NCBI GenBank assembly: GCA_941918925.1
Contig: OW799237.1
Coordinates: 5,189,201-5,253,200 of the forward strand
DNA from: Phyto melanocephala
Taxonomy: Eukaryota > Arthropoda > Insecta > Diptera > Rhinophoridae
Length of the DNA stretch: 64,000 nt
Direction: 5' to 3'
Positions 21,243-34,093 of the stretch are shown here, piece by piece; positions within the stretch are counted from its first letter, which is position 1, and each line of letters begins with the position of its first letter. The position numbers and the translations under genes were made by a program. Below the pieces are notes generated by a model. The model had not been told where the DNA came from, ran no database searches, and saw only the letters and a program-made list of their open reading frames with translations.

Positions 21243-24200
21243 TGGCTTCGTCAGTTGTACTATCCATCAGTACAATTACACTTTACAGACAATTTATAAT
21301 TTTTGCTTTCACACTTACGTCTTCAGTTTAATCTAATATAACCTATAACAGTTTGCAGCTACTTTTGTGATGATTTTTTTTTTTTATTTTTCGGTGGTTC
21401 GGTGGTATGCTTGTAAATAAAGTTTCCAAATTATGCATTTTTTAGGATTTAATCTTAAAAAATATTTTAATGTATGTATATTTACTGAATTACAACCAAT
21501 ATAACTCATCTCAAAACCCTAGTTGTAATGTACTATTTATTGTTACTATTTTTATATGTGTTTACAGTATTGTATGATTGTTGTTTGATCTGCAAAACAA
21601 CTGATGTCAGGTGCTTTGCCAGTTCAACATGCTTTTATTGAAAATGTGTGGACTACAAATGCAGGCTGATATTAACAGAAGCAAATTTTCTTAGTGTTTA
21701 CACAACTTGTATGTATTTTACAGTGGAAAATTTGACAAGCACTCTATATAGTTTTTAAAAGTAGCATAACCAGATATCGGTTAATTACTACAACAGTCTC
21801 ATAACTCAAGAAAACATAGTTTCGAGTAAAAGCATTTTCCTATTTTTGTTTTTATTTTGAACAAAACGGCGCATTTTAAAATAAAAAAAATATATTTTAT
21901 AATTTATTTTTGATATTGAAACATTAGAAAAATCGTTTTTTTTAAATCTCACTTTTAATATGAAAAATTGTTGTATCTCCGAAATTATTACTAATTTTTA
22001 AAACAACATAAAATCATCTTGAACAATTTAAGTTTAAGATTTTATTGTAAATTTAAATGTGCTAATTTTGATTTATGACACTATTTTCTGTAAATAATTA
22101 CGCTAAGGCAAAACAGTTTTCAGTTGTTAACAGTTGTTTGTTTCCTCTATTTGTCAACTAATTTTAACAAAGTGTATATTATTTGAAAGGTATTTACCAT
22201 AAGCAGTGCAAAATACATATATACATATATATTTTGTTAATATTCCTTAGTATTTTGGAAATTAAAAAGCTCAAAATATTTTACTACCCCATACACAAAA
22301 AAATTAACAAAACAATGTGTATTTTTTTGTGTGTTTTTTTATGAAAGGAAATGCAAAATATATAAATTATCTGGTGTCTGTTAGTGCTAATAAAGTAAGA
22401 GTACGAGAAACTAGGGAGTACGTCATTGCAGCAGTGTTTCAAAAATAAAATTGGAGTAGTGTTAGTGAGCGAAAAAGAATTGGATTAAAAAGAAGGGGTT
22501 TAGAATTGAGTAGTTGGTACAATTATATAGTTTTTTAGACGACTAAAAAAATTATGAACTGAAATTAAATTATGACAACAAGGCAAATATTGGTTGAATG
22601 AAGTAAATAAAAAATATATTAAGTTTCACAAATATGTAAGAAACAATTCTAAAGCTACGTTCACATTTGGAAAATATTTTTCCAAATAACGCTTTATCGA
22701 AATATTCAATTTTATTCAAATAACTTAAGCAGAAATTACAAAGGGATTGACAAACTTAAATGTGGTACACCCTTGTGACTCATGGTGAAGAGTAAAACAA
22801 AACTTCCATGATTTTGTATAACAGAATCAATTGGGTATTTATTTATTTACCCACAATCAACCAACCTACACGACCAAGTCAAATATACATTCATCATGGA
22901 AAGCAACAGCTTGTTTGGATGGAAATTAAAAGTGCATTTCATGCTGATTTCGCTTCTTGTTCCATAGAATCTTGCGGAACTTTCTGAATTAATACTTATA
23001 CACTTACACACATAAATACATACACTTGTTATTGTTATTAAGTTTCATTGTATAATAATTTTGTTCTGTTTACACTTAAATTGAAGAGCATAAATATGTT
23101 TTGTATATAAATACATATGTATATGAAAGTTTCGAGAAGGAACTTTAATTTATTGAATAGAGCAACAATAAAAAAGTAAAATTATTCTTGTATTAAAGCA
23201 AAAAATGTTCATACATTTTCCTACCTGAGTTTCTGAAATCAGAATTTCTCAATATGTGAAAAGTATTATTTGTAAAGTGTTAAGGGCATTTAAATTTTTT
23301 TTTTAAATTTAACACATTAAAAAATTATTTTTATATAAAAAAATAACACATTTTTATCTGTACATGAAATATTTTCTGAAGAATTTACTTTTTATAATTT
23401 ATTTTAGTTCATCTCTCAGTCTGTCTTCGATTGGCTCAAAAACTACTGAATAGATTTTAATAATAAATTTTTGTATGGATTCACCTTGATACCTAGGTTA
23501 ACGTATATGGTACTTTTTTATAGCGATATTTCTTATTTCTAACAAAAAACAGAAAATTTCTTAAAATTTTTCTGTTAAGGAAAAAAACATCCTGAATAAG
23601 TATTATTAGTACTTATAAGTAAGTACTAACAAAATCGAAAATGTCATAAAAAATTAAAAAAAAAACTAAAAAATATTATTTAATTAATTTAAAATTTTTA
23701 AATAGAGAATTAAGGAAAATAATGTGGAATTTTAAAAAATATATTGAAATTTTTTGTATTAATTGAAATTTTTCTGAAAATAAAAAATGTTGTGCTCTAG
23801 TTGTGTAATACTTTCTCATTCGGCAACACTAAAATGGAGTTTTTATTTGATTGCCGCGTACACTTCGGTGTTGGTGTGTTTCACTATCTCTCATATCTCT
23901 ACAACATACCAACACTTTTAAATTAAAAACGAGCATGCGTATATGGGACGCGTATAAAATACATACTATTATAAAATACATTTAGCTCTTATAACCGGCA
24001 TAAGAAAAGTCCATATATTTGGACATATTAGATAGTAACAAAACAACCTCTTATTCTATTAAAACCAAAACAACAAAATTAACAAAATTAATATGTATAT
24101 TAAAATAAAACTAAAGAACACGCCTGATATCTACTGACTGTATTGTAAACAATACATTATTTAAGGAAGAAAGCCGGATACAAGCAATAAATACAACAAC

Positions 24201-24253
24201 AAATAAATTATCAGAGTATCGTGTCGTTTTGCGAATTCAAATCGGAATCTATG

Positions 24254-24290
24254 CATAAATAGTAGTGGCTGACTTTAAAACAGCTCATTA
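24254..24290 (+). promoter_or_regulatory. Candidate core promoter of Inos
   Basis: CATAAATA (about 24254-24261) lies 33 bp upstream of TCATTAG, an initiator-like site whose A is 24287. This is the expected TATA-to-initiator spacing and would give a 5' leader of about 270 nt before the ATG at 24558. Motif match only. Confidence 0.35.
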
Positions 24291-24557
24291 GTTGACAAAC
24301 AGCGAAGTCGTTAGCAGCTAAAGTATAAAAGATAAATAATAAGAACAAAAAAAGTAAAAAATATATTTTTGCAAATTTAAATCAATTTAAAATTCATAAT
24401 TGTTTCAGTTGTTTGTGCCAATAAAAGTGTTAATTTTTAAAGAAATAATATTTTTTTAACGAAACGTGTGAAAGTAAACATATAAAAAAGCTCTAATTTA
24501 AAACAATTGTTTGACATAGTTTTTTCTAAACTAAATAAATAACTAATTTTTACGAAA

Positions 24558-27500
24558 ATGAAGCCCACTTTTGAAAGTTTGGAGGTTATTTCACCAAAAG
24601 TACAAATCACAGATAGTTTTATTGAGACCGATTACGAGTATCAGACTTCACGAGTTAAACGTCTAAGCAATGGAAAAATTCAGGTACGAGTGTGTCTAAA
24701 TGTCTTTTGGTCAATTTTATTGATTTTTTTCTATTTTTTTTGCTACTGTTATTAATTAATATTGTTGTAACACAAAGTTTGTTGCAGATTTTTTAAAAAT
24801 AAAATTTTGAAAATTTATCATTTAAAACCGTAAGTTTAGTGGTGAATTAGTTAAATTTCTGTTTTCAATCAAAAAGCAAATTTTTTTAGCAAAAAAGTAA
24901 TTTAAATTAAATAGTTACTATTGGTAGAGTATTAAAAAGAAATGGCTTTATTCGCTTAAATTTATTTTTTTCATTTATTAGAAAATGTTCAACAAATTCC
25001 TAAATTTACAAAATTAAAATTTATTTTATATTGAAGGACCCACGCCCATTGTTCTTTTCCAATTAATCTTAAGCTCAAATATCAAGTTGTTATTTTAATA
25101 CCTAACACAAATTTTGAATACTTTGAGTGTTACAGTACTTTAGATATGCTACAAAAATATCTGTATCATTTGGCAACAATTTTTATTTTTTTTTTATTCA
25201 AATTTATAAATAAATAATACTAAATTAGAATTTTTAAATAAACATTTGAAAATTTTTTTTTTTGATTTTAATAAAACAAAATACCATAAGAACAAACAAT
25301 TACTTTAATACAATAAAAAATACATTTGTTTATTGTTTTTTCATATAATTATCTTAAACAATTTTATTAGTTTAAAATTCATTTTTAAAAGATTAAAAAT
25401 AAAATACTTTAATTATCGTAGTCAAATTTTAAATATTTATAAAAACTATACAACAAAGGTTTAAGGAGTTAATTTAAGAATTAAAGAAGTGTAAAGTTAA
25501 ATACTTAGCGCCATTATTACAATTTGGAATTGGTTAAAGGTAGGATTTTATCGGACGAATAAACAGTTATTCCACATGGGGCTTGGGACTTTAAAGTGGT
25601 TTTGTTTGGAATAAGCTGTGTATTTGTGATACTATGAAATCGATAGAATTGCTTTACAGATAAAAAGATGCTGCATTATTTGTATATTAATAAAATTTAT
25701 TGGCTTAACATAATAAGTACAAAAAAAACTGACCTTCAATCTAACTTAGATACTCTACAACCAAAAATGCCGCTTTGCAAAACAAGAAATTAAAACCTAC
25801 CCTGACGCACAATTTAGATTATTTTAAACGAAAAAACCGCTTTGAGAAAAAAGAAAGGAGAATAGGTATTCCCTGTTATCGATTTTATTTTGTTTACCGT
25901 AATAAATATACTAAATACACACCCTCACTTACACATATCATATACACATCATCTCTTCCTCGCCTTACCGGACAAAGTAATATAGCACATGCGTTTTAAA
26001 ACTCCAATATTGCATTTCCTTAACCCACAAAGTACACATACATACATTCATACATACATTTGACACATGTCTAATTTCATGTTCAAGGTTACACACTTCA
26101 TTTATAGTATACATATGTGTTTTATCCGTACTTTAAAGACATTCCTTCTAGGTCTGGGTTGATGATGTTTTTCTTGTTATTGTAGTTGTGGTGTTTATTA
26201 ACTGCCACTTGTTAGATATGAAAAATGTACACTTAAACATTTTGGTGGAAGTCCCAACAAAACATACTTTGAAACATTTTTAAACGGAAAATGGGGTGAA
26301 GGAGTGGTGTTTATAAGTTTTTTTTTTTAACCACATACTTAAATAACAAAAGTACAACAACAAAGTGTTTAACATTGTTCTCGTGCAGTAATGTATGGGA
26401 TGATTACATACATATATTATACATACATATGTATTAGCAATTTTGTTTTATTTTTTGTTTATAATAAAAATTAAAATAAAATCTGCTTGTTAGTACCTAT
26501 GTACATATGTACTTCTGTACATATGTATGTATGCAGTGTGAAAATAAAAGAATCTATTTAGGTAGGTATATAACGGATAAGTAATGAAATGTGTTTGTTG
26601 TGAAATTATTTATTAGAATTATTTCAACACAACCCAGCAAAAAATAAAGAAAAAAATAAAACAAGTGTAGTCGCTCCAGCTCGACTATAATATTTCCTAC
26701 ATTACACTACTTAAATACATATGTAAGTATATCCTACTAATATAATAAATGTGAATGTTTGTATATACATACATATGTTACTCAATCACGCAGAAACGGC
26801 TGTAAAGATATAAATTAAATTTAGCTTACAGATAGACAACAACCTAGATTAACACATAGGCTACATATTATTACAATAATTAGGAGAATTTGCGGAAATA
26901 TTTATTTTTATATTTAGTTAGTCGTTTGTTCAAAAGTTTCAAGTGTCCAAAATTACACATACTAGCGAAAAAAAATGTAATTATCCATCGTCGTCTATAG
27001 AAGTATTTTTTCTTAAATATTGGCCGTTTAAATACAAATGTTTGTATGTTTTAATGTTGTCATATTTTTACTTATAAGGCAAAAAAAATACTAAACAGAT
27101 TTAAATGAAATTTGCCACACAGATATATAACAACCTGAATTATTCGATAAAGAGGCTAACTTTCGTACCGATAACTACGCAGACGAAGTCGCGACTCCTA
27201 CGAAAGCTTGTGAATTGAACAATTGTTGATAATTTAAATTCTGTTATTTAAATGTCTTGAATTTTTTACTTACATTAACTTTAATTATAAACGAATTAAA
27301 GTAATAATTAATTGGTTTTCTTTTTTATTAAAATTTTTTAGTTTTTTGATTTGCATTTTAAATAATGTATAAATATTTACTATTATTGAAGTAACATTTT
27401 GAATAAAAAGAAGATGCTTAATAGTCACCCATATCTATTTGGCGTCACCAACATCGCCGTCAATTTTAAGACAAAATTACTTTAATACAACGTCAATGTT

Positions 27501-30500
27501 GTATATTTGTATATTTGATATTCCCTATTTTAAGACGACGTTGACTGTTTATCAATTGGTAATTTAAATTTGTCTATTTTTTATAATATTTTTTACTTTA
27601 ATTTTTTCCCCCCTAATTTTTGTTTAAACACAACACTAAAAATAACAAGGACAAAATCAAAGTCAATTAGTGGCAACATTAACGTCACATTTTCTTACAG
27701 AATATCAAATATGGTGATATTGACATCGGGAATACAAATTTACAAAAATTGATAACAAACGACGTTGACGACGCCAAATAGAATAAGGGTGAATAACATA
27801 TACACTTTAATAATGAGAATTAAATTTTTCGTTAAATGTTAAATATTTTAAATTTTTTTTTTATTTACTATTAAATTGTTTGTTCAATGTACAATATTTT
27901 TATATTTTTTTTTTTGTATTTCAAAACCTCTCACTATATACATACTTAGAATTTTTGTTACTCTTATAATATAATTTTGCATAAAAAATTAGCTGGAAGA
28001 ATTAGTTCAAGAATCAATTAAAATTCACTTTCTTTTAAAGCTATTTATTCAAAATCAATAAAAGTTAAAAAGTGATAGTTTCCCATATATTACTTTGTAA
28101 AACACAAATTTTAGCTACAAAATTGGTTTTTAAAATTCTTAAAATGGTATTCTAAAAACATACTCATATATTCTACATTTTAAATGAATAGTAAATATTT
28201 AAAATCCAAGAACTATTTGCATTTATTATCAAACATGTTATGTTTTTGTTCAAATTTAAAATTTTTGTAAGATTGCAATAACAAAGAATCTATTTAGCAC
28301 ATTTTTTATTCAACAATCTAAATTTTGTAAAGTATTTAGTAGAGTGTATCTAGAATTTTGTTTAATTTGTAAATTATTAGCAAAAATTTCGAAAGTTTAT
28401 TGAACCCACTTAAGCAACTGCAAAGTCAACCTGAAAAAAGTACAACAAATATATTTTAATAAAAAGTGAACCGGTATTCTAGTAATTATTTAGTAAAAAA
28501 CTAATTTATAAAAAATATTTTAAAGTACGTATGTTTGTACACATATGTATAGAATATTTATTTTTTAGTTTAATAAATGCTTGTTTTTGAATTAAGTATT
28601 TAATTAAAATGAGAAGCATCTGTTTGTATACACCTAAATCTCTTTTTACACAATAGATGCGTACCAAAAAAAATTCGTTTCAAAAAGTCGTCGTGTAGAA
28701 TAAAATGTTTTCTGTTTTTGATTTTAGCTTATGTAAAATCCAATTCTAGTAAAAAATTTCGTGTAAAAAGAGATTTAGGTGTACGTACATATGAATGTGT
28801 GTATATTCTTCAATACACAAGTCAATTTACACATTTTTAAAATTATTCTACACACACACGGATTTCATTATAAAGACACATTAAAGGTATTCATGTCACC
28901 GGTTTTAGTCTTGCGAAAACTTTGCTCTTAATTTACGCACTTAAAAGTAGTGTAAAGAGTAAAAGTTTGTGTAAACTTGTTTTCTATTTGGTTGTTGTTA
29001 CGTTTAAAAAAAATTTTGCATTTTCGCAATATCGCAGGACTAAACCCGTTGACGTGAATACCTTTATTGTATTTTCAACACAATCGCAAACAATTTTGCA
29101 ACTCAGAACTTTACTTTTAGATTGTTTATATCTGATTATTTAAGTAACAAATTAAAATTTTTTGTGTAGAATATTGGGATGGAAATTCTATTATTGTACC
29201 TTTTTCAGTATGTACTTATAACGTTAGAAAATATTGCTATATACATACATACATACATGCATATGCATATACATACATATTAGGAAACCTTGCCAAAATT
29301 TCATTTAATAAAATATTTACCTTTATTGTATAAATTAAAAGCTTTATAAAATTATTCTTAAGTTCTCAATAAATTTATTTAATTTTTGACAACACTGTTA
29401 AGTATGTACCTTGTTGCGAAAACAGCAACTAAAACGGGTTTTTTAATGCTGCAAACACTTACATATAAAATTTCTTAATATTTTGTTTGAATTTAAAAGA
29501 CCTCAATGTTGTTTATGTCAGTAATTTAAAGCATATTGAAATGTTAACAAATTTTTCACATAGTTAAACACCTTTGGTAAATTGTTTAACACAATATTAG
29601 TAAAAATTATTAATCCTTAAAAAGTTTTAAAAATTTAGTTGTTACAAGAAAATTATTTATTTTGGTTCGTTTCGTATACAAATTTAGTACTTTCAATGTT
29701 AAAAAAGTACTATTTACTTCAGTACCATTGTAAAATCTCATTTTTTATGCCCGTTAAAATATGAAATTTTAGTTTTTGGCTTATTAAATTAAAACGTTAC
29801 AAAATTTTAATGCCAATTGTGCAATTTTATAGATATGTACATGTACTTAACAATGATATTTTTAGCTTGTATCATTACATTTTTAATACAAAAAAATATT
29901 GTTCTATATTTATTGGATATAAAACAATAAAAGAATTTAAAATCTTTAATATGATTGTACCTACAAATTATTTGACAAAAAAAAATATTTTTTCTGATGT
30001 GCGTGGCTCCATACACTCAAAAAAGTGATCTAAATTTAAGTAAATTTTGCTAAAATGAAAGAAATTCGGTAATGATTAACCTTCAACTTTATTCTAATTC
30101 ATATACATATGTATGTATGTTTGTATCTTTACATACATTCATACATGCATGATGCATCTGTAAATGTTTGTTATTGTTTGGAGCGTCTTTTATAAGACCG
30201 TTAGTTTATGTTATATCCCGTAGCATTAACAGTGTAATCAATTAGGCGTGTTTTTTTAAGTCAACTTTGAACTAAAAGTTTTTCTTTAAACATGTACATA
30301 TATTAGTTTAAAGACCATAAAATAATTTCCATATTAAAATTCTTGTTATTAAATTTTCAAAAATTTCTAAAGTATTTTGACTTAAAAAATCTAAATTTTT
30401 GAAACAGGTTATTTGTTCTTAATTAATTTCCATTTTCATAGCCAATTTAAAAAAGGTTTAAAACAAAATATTCATACCTTTATATTTACTATGTTTTTAG

Positions 30501-33500
30501 TAGAAAATATTCCGCTTTTAACAAAGATAAACTCACTCAACTGACTAAACTGACTCATTTAAAAGCATTCCCTGTCATTTGTCAATGGCAGAATTGTTGT
30601 ATTTTTTCAATAATAAGATATAAATTGACTTAATTATGCTTATAAAATTTTGTCATTGCTTAAAAATTGTCTATGATATGCAAAAGTTTTCACAATAAAC
30701 AATTGCCTCAGTTTTGTTTTGTTAAACATTAATTTTGTGAATTTCTAAAATTTTTTAATAAGCTAATTTTGTATGAGGCCACAAGAACTTCGTAGTTATG
30801 TTCCTGTAATGAATCTAATTCACACTCACTGCAATTTCGGTCTCCTTTTCAAGAAATATGATCAAAAATCCGCACTATACCTTTGCTCGTTGTGAGTGCA
30901 TTTCTTTCTCATGAATTTCAATCTTTCTAAGAAACCCTTTATATGTTAAACTTTGTTCATCAATAAATTGAAAAAATTATAAAAAAAATCTAAATTTACA
31001 CGTTATAAATATTTTTTAATTAAATATTTATAACTACATATACATATATACATAAGTATATACTTTGCTAGTTTATATTTCAAGGGGTTTTTTTCTTTTT
31101 TTTAACGGAACATACATATATTTGTTAGCATTATCTTTGGAATTCCGTTATTTCTTCCGATAAGAAAGTCATGATTTTAAGCATGGCACAATTTTATTTG
31201 ATATTTTAAAGTTATTAAACTGTTCAATATAAATAAATAAAATTTTGTTGTAGATAATATTTAACCAAAGTTCTCTGCAAAAAATAAAAATTAAAACACG
31301 AGACTATTTAATTGTTGTGATTGTTGCCGTCAAGTTAGGTAAAATTTAGGGTGTTCACTGGACTAAAAAATTTAGTTAATATGAATATATAAATGTAAAT
31401 TTCAACATTATACATTTAAGATGCTTAGATTCAAATAAATCTTTAAAATTTGGGTTTTATTTTTTTAGGTCTTTCCTGAAACGACCAATTTAAAAATTCG
31501 CACCGATAAATGTATACCCCGTTTGGGTTTGATGCTTGTGGGCTGGGGTGGCAACAACGGTTCCACCTTAACCGCTGCCCTCGAGTCTAATCGCCGTCAA
31601 TTACAATGGCGTAAGCGTACTGGTGTCCAAAAGGCCAATTGGTTAGGTTCCATTACACAAGCCTCCACAGTACTTTTGGGCTCAGATGAAGAAGGCAAAG
31701 ATATCTATGTGCCCATGAAGGATCTGGTACCCATGGTAGAACCCGATAATATTATCGTAGATGGCTGGGATATCAGTTTCTTAAATATAGGTGATTCTAT
31801 GCGTCGTGCTCAAGTTTTGGATGTAGAACTACAGGATCAATTGTATAAAGATTTGAGCCTAATGAAACCCCGCCCCTCAATTTATGATCCTGATTTTATT
31901 GCTGCTAATCAATTGGATAGAGCCGATAATCTCATCAAGGGCACTAAGTTTGAACAATACAAACAGATACGTCAAGACATACAAGATTTTAAGAGCAGCA
32001 AGAATTTGGATTCGGTTATTGTCCTTTGGACCGCTAACACAGAACGTTTTAGTGATGTTAGGCCCGGCTTGAATATGACCATGCAAGAATTGGAGGCTTC
32101 TTTACAAGCTAACAATGCAGAAATTTCACCCTCCACCATTTTCGCCATGGCCAGCATTGCTGAGGGTTGCACTTATATTAATGGTTCGCCACAAAATACT
32201 TTTGTACCTGGTCTCATTGAATTAGCCGAACATAAGGGTGTCTTTATAGCTGGTGATGATTTCAAGTCGGGACAAACTAAGTTGAAGTCGGTGTTGGTAG
32301 ATTTCTTAGTTGGTGCTGGCATTAAGCCGGTATCAATTGTGAGCTACAATCATTTGGGCAACAATGATGGTAAGAATTTGTCAGCACCCCAGCAATTTAG
32401 ATCGAAGGAGGTGAGTTTCCTAAAAAAAGTTTCCACAACTTAGTTGCAAAAAATGGACTATCATTGAGAAAACGAAAAGAAAAAAAATGAAGGAAAATGG
32501 CGAAAGATTTCCTTTTTAAAATAGATTTTATATATTTTTTATTATATTTTTAAAATGCTTAATTCTAAAATCAGATATTTTATTTTAAAGAAGTTCTGAT
32601 CGTAGATGAAATTAGGAAACATAGAAAATTTCAAATGTAAATTTTGAGCAGAACAGGACAGAGTTCAAAAAGAAAATGAAATGTTGGAAAATAGATATTT
32701 TTGAACAGAAAAATGTAGCTTAGCCTTGATTTCTAGATTGCTTACGCCATTTTCTTAATTATTTCCGACTCCATCATTTTTACATAGTTAACTGTATTCT
32801 ACTAGTCAAGCTCTTTCATTTGATATCCATATTGATAAGGTTAAAAAGATTTTCAACCATTTTGTTTCAAACGCCAACTTTAGATTTTTTCTATGGCTGA
32901 AAGTTTCTAATTTTTGTAGTAAAAATAAGGGAAAACAAATGCAGTCGTGTTTATTTGCTCATATCTATAAAGGTTATGTAGCGATTTCACTGATTTTCAA
33001 TTCCTATCTTCTCTCAAATATGTCTGATGTTTTGATATTACTCTTAACGATAATGGAGGTTTTCAAAAAAATAATTTCAACATACACAGGGACTCTGCTC
33101 AATCGACTCCCCTATTCATAAGCATTCAGAAAACATATACTTTTTAGGGTCGGAAATGAATACACTCTCTGTGAAGGATATAAAACTGAAGTCCTTTTTT
33201 TAGAAAAATTTTGACATACTCTTTATATAGATAAACTTTGTTTTGTAGGAAATTTTTGGAAAATTAAAAACTAAATGAAGTATTTACTTCGTTTAGTTTT
33301 CATTAAAATTTTATTTTTTTTTCCTTAGATATCCAAGAGCAATGTGGTTGATGATATGGTTGAATCAAACAAAATTCTATATGGACCCAAGGAGCATCCC
33401 GATCATGTTGTGGTCATCAAATATGTACCATATGTTGGAGACAGCAAACGTGCCATGGATGAGTACACATCAGAAATCATGATGGGTGGTCACAACACTC

Positions 33501-34005
33501 TCGTCATTCACAATACCTGTGAAGATTCCCTCTTGGCTTCTCCTCTCATTTTGGATTTAGTGATTTTAGGTGAATTGTGTTCACGCATAAAAATCAAAAA
33601 TAGCAATGAACAAAACGCTGCATGGATATCTTTCAAGCCGGTACTATCCCTATTGAGTTACTTGTGTAAGGCACCTTTAGTGCCCAAAGGAACACAGGTG
33701 GTAAATTCACTGTTTCGTCAAAGGGCCGCAATTGAAAATATTTTACGTGGCTGCATTGGTCTGCCACCAATTAATCATATGACTTTGGAACAAAGAGTAA
33801 GTGATTAATAAAATTAATTTTTAAATATTATGACAACTAAATTTAATTCCTTTTTTTTTTTTGTCAACAGTTTGATTTCTCCAGCATTGCGAATGAGCCA
33901 CCTACCAAAAAAATTAAGACCTCATCTTGCGTTAAAGTCGCTTTGACCAATGGCAAACAACATAACAATGGTCATACTAATGGTATTACAAATGGTGTTC
34001 ATTAA
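24558..34005 (+). CDS. Inos: Inositol-3-phosphate synthase
   Basis: Exons 24558-24683, 31469-32410, 33329-33796 and 33871-34005; all phase-0 joins, 556 residues, matching the family (about 560). Converts D-glucose 6-phosphate to 1D-myo-inositol 3-phosphate with NAD, the first step of inositol synthesis, in the cytosol. The NAD-binding glycine-rich loop is [10 protein letters not shown] at the start of exon 2. Other conserved parts are [66 protein letters not shown] and, in exon 3, the ESNKILY and [21 protein letters not shown] regions. The tail (residues ~515-556) is low-complexity, with KKIK and HNNGHTNG. Intron 1 (24684-31468) is very long and holds several repeats. AATAAA at 34088 is a likely poly(A) signal. 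Confidence 0.97.
26735..27195 (+). repeat. Remnant of a widespread arthropod dispersed repeat
   Basis: TCCTACTAATATAATAAATG ... ACTCAATCACGCAGAAACGG ... AACACATAGGCTAC, then further on TGAAATTTGCCACACAGATA and GCAGACGAAGTCGCGAC. These are ordered pieces of a motif string I know from many insect genomes (typically ending in a GCGAAGCCGCGG-like block). The element class cannot be settled here. A weaker relative is at about 23420-23520. Confidence 0.45.
27425..27792. mobile_element. MITE (family D)
   Basis: A 368-bp element. Left end TCACCCATATCTATTTGGCG and complement of right end TCACCCTTATTCTATTTGGC are clearly related (one 1-bp indel plus substitutions), continuing as GTCACCAACATCG against GTCGTCAACGTCG. 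Non-coding, within Inos intron 1; no target duplication seen. Confidence 0.75.
28631..28781. mobile_element. MITE (family F), TA-flanked
   Basis: A 151-bp element with perfect inverted repeats of about 21 bp (CACCTAAATCTCTTTTTACA and complement), flanked by TA on both sides (28629-28630 and 28782-28783), as expected for a Tc1/mariner-mobilised MITE. No coding capacity. Confidence 0.82.
32950..33185 (-). repeat. Dispersed repeat, copy 2 (inverted)
   Basis: The complement carries the same ordered blocks as the copy at 6.4 kb: CCTTCACAGAGAGTG, TTCATTTCCGACCC, GCTTATGAATAGGGGAGTCG, then GGAATTGAAAATCAGTGAAA and ATAGATATGAGC. It lies in Inos intron 2 (32411-33328), which is otherwise featureless. 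Confidence 0.75.
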
Positions 34006-34087
34006 ATGGTCACCATAATTTTCGAAATCTTTCATTCTCAACTTACGCTCATCGTCATATTGTAGAAAAAACAAAATCAAGATTAAC

Positions 34088-34093
34088 AATAAA
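34088..34093 (+). terminator. Likely Inos poly(A) signal
   Basis: AATAAA 83 nt after the Inos stop codon, followed closely by a second AATAAA-like hexamer. Confidence 0.6.

Larger units (their letters stand above)
15808..24253. other. Long intergenic region, no gene seen
   Basis: About 8.4 kb between the TECPR2-like gene and Inos. It holds a MITE at 17786-18028, a GA tract (about 18612-18624), short inverted copies of ACCATGGTGTA (18530 and 18572), a repeat patch of ACAAATTTGTA/TTTTTACTRCA words (20500-20665) and a 32-bp tandem duplication at 21179. The short ORFs (for example 19113-19295) have no recognisable content. A less AT-rich stretch at about 16750-17100 could be regulatory, but I cannot show it. 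Confidence 0.5.
24684..31468. other. Inos intron 1, no exon or nested gene seen
   Basis: 6.8 kb of AT-rich sequence with the repeats listed separately (26.7-27.2, 27.4-27.8 and 28.6-28.8 kb), many TACATACATATG-type runs and no convincing ORF in either strand. Its size makes it a candidate place for enhancers, but no specific site can be named. Confidence 0.55.

Noticed and set aside
31877..32172. Minus- and plus-strand ORFs overlapping Inos exon 2
   Set aside because: Shadows of the strongly conserved Inos frame.
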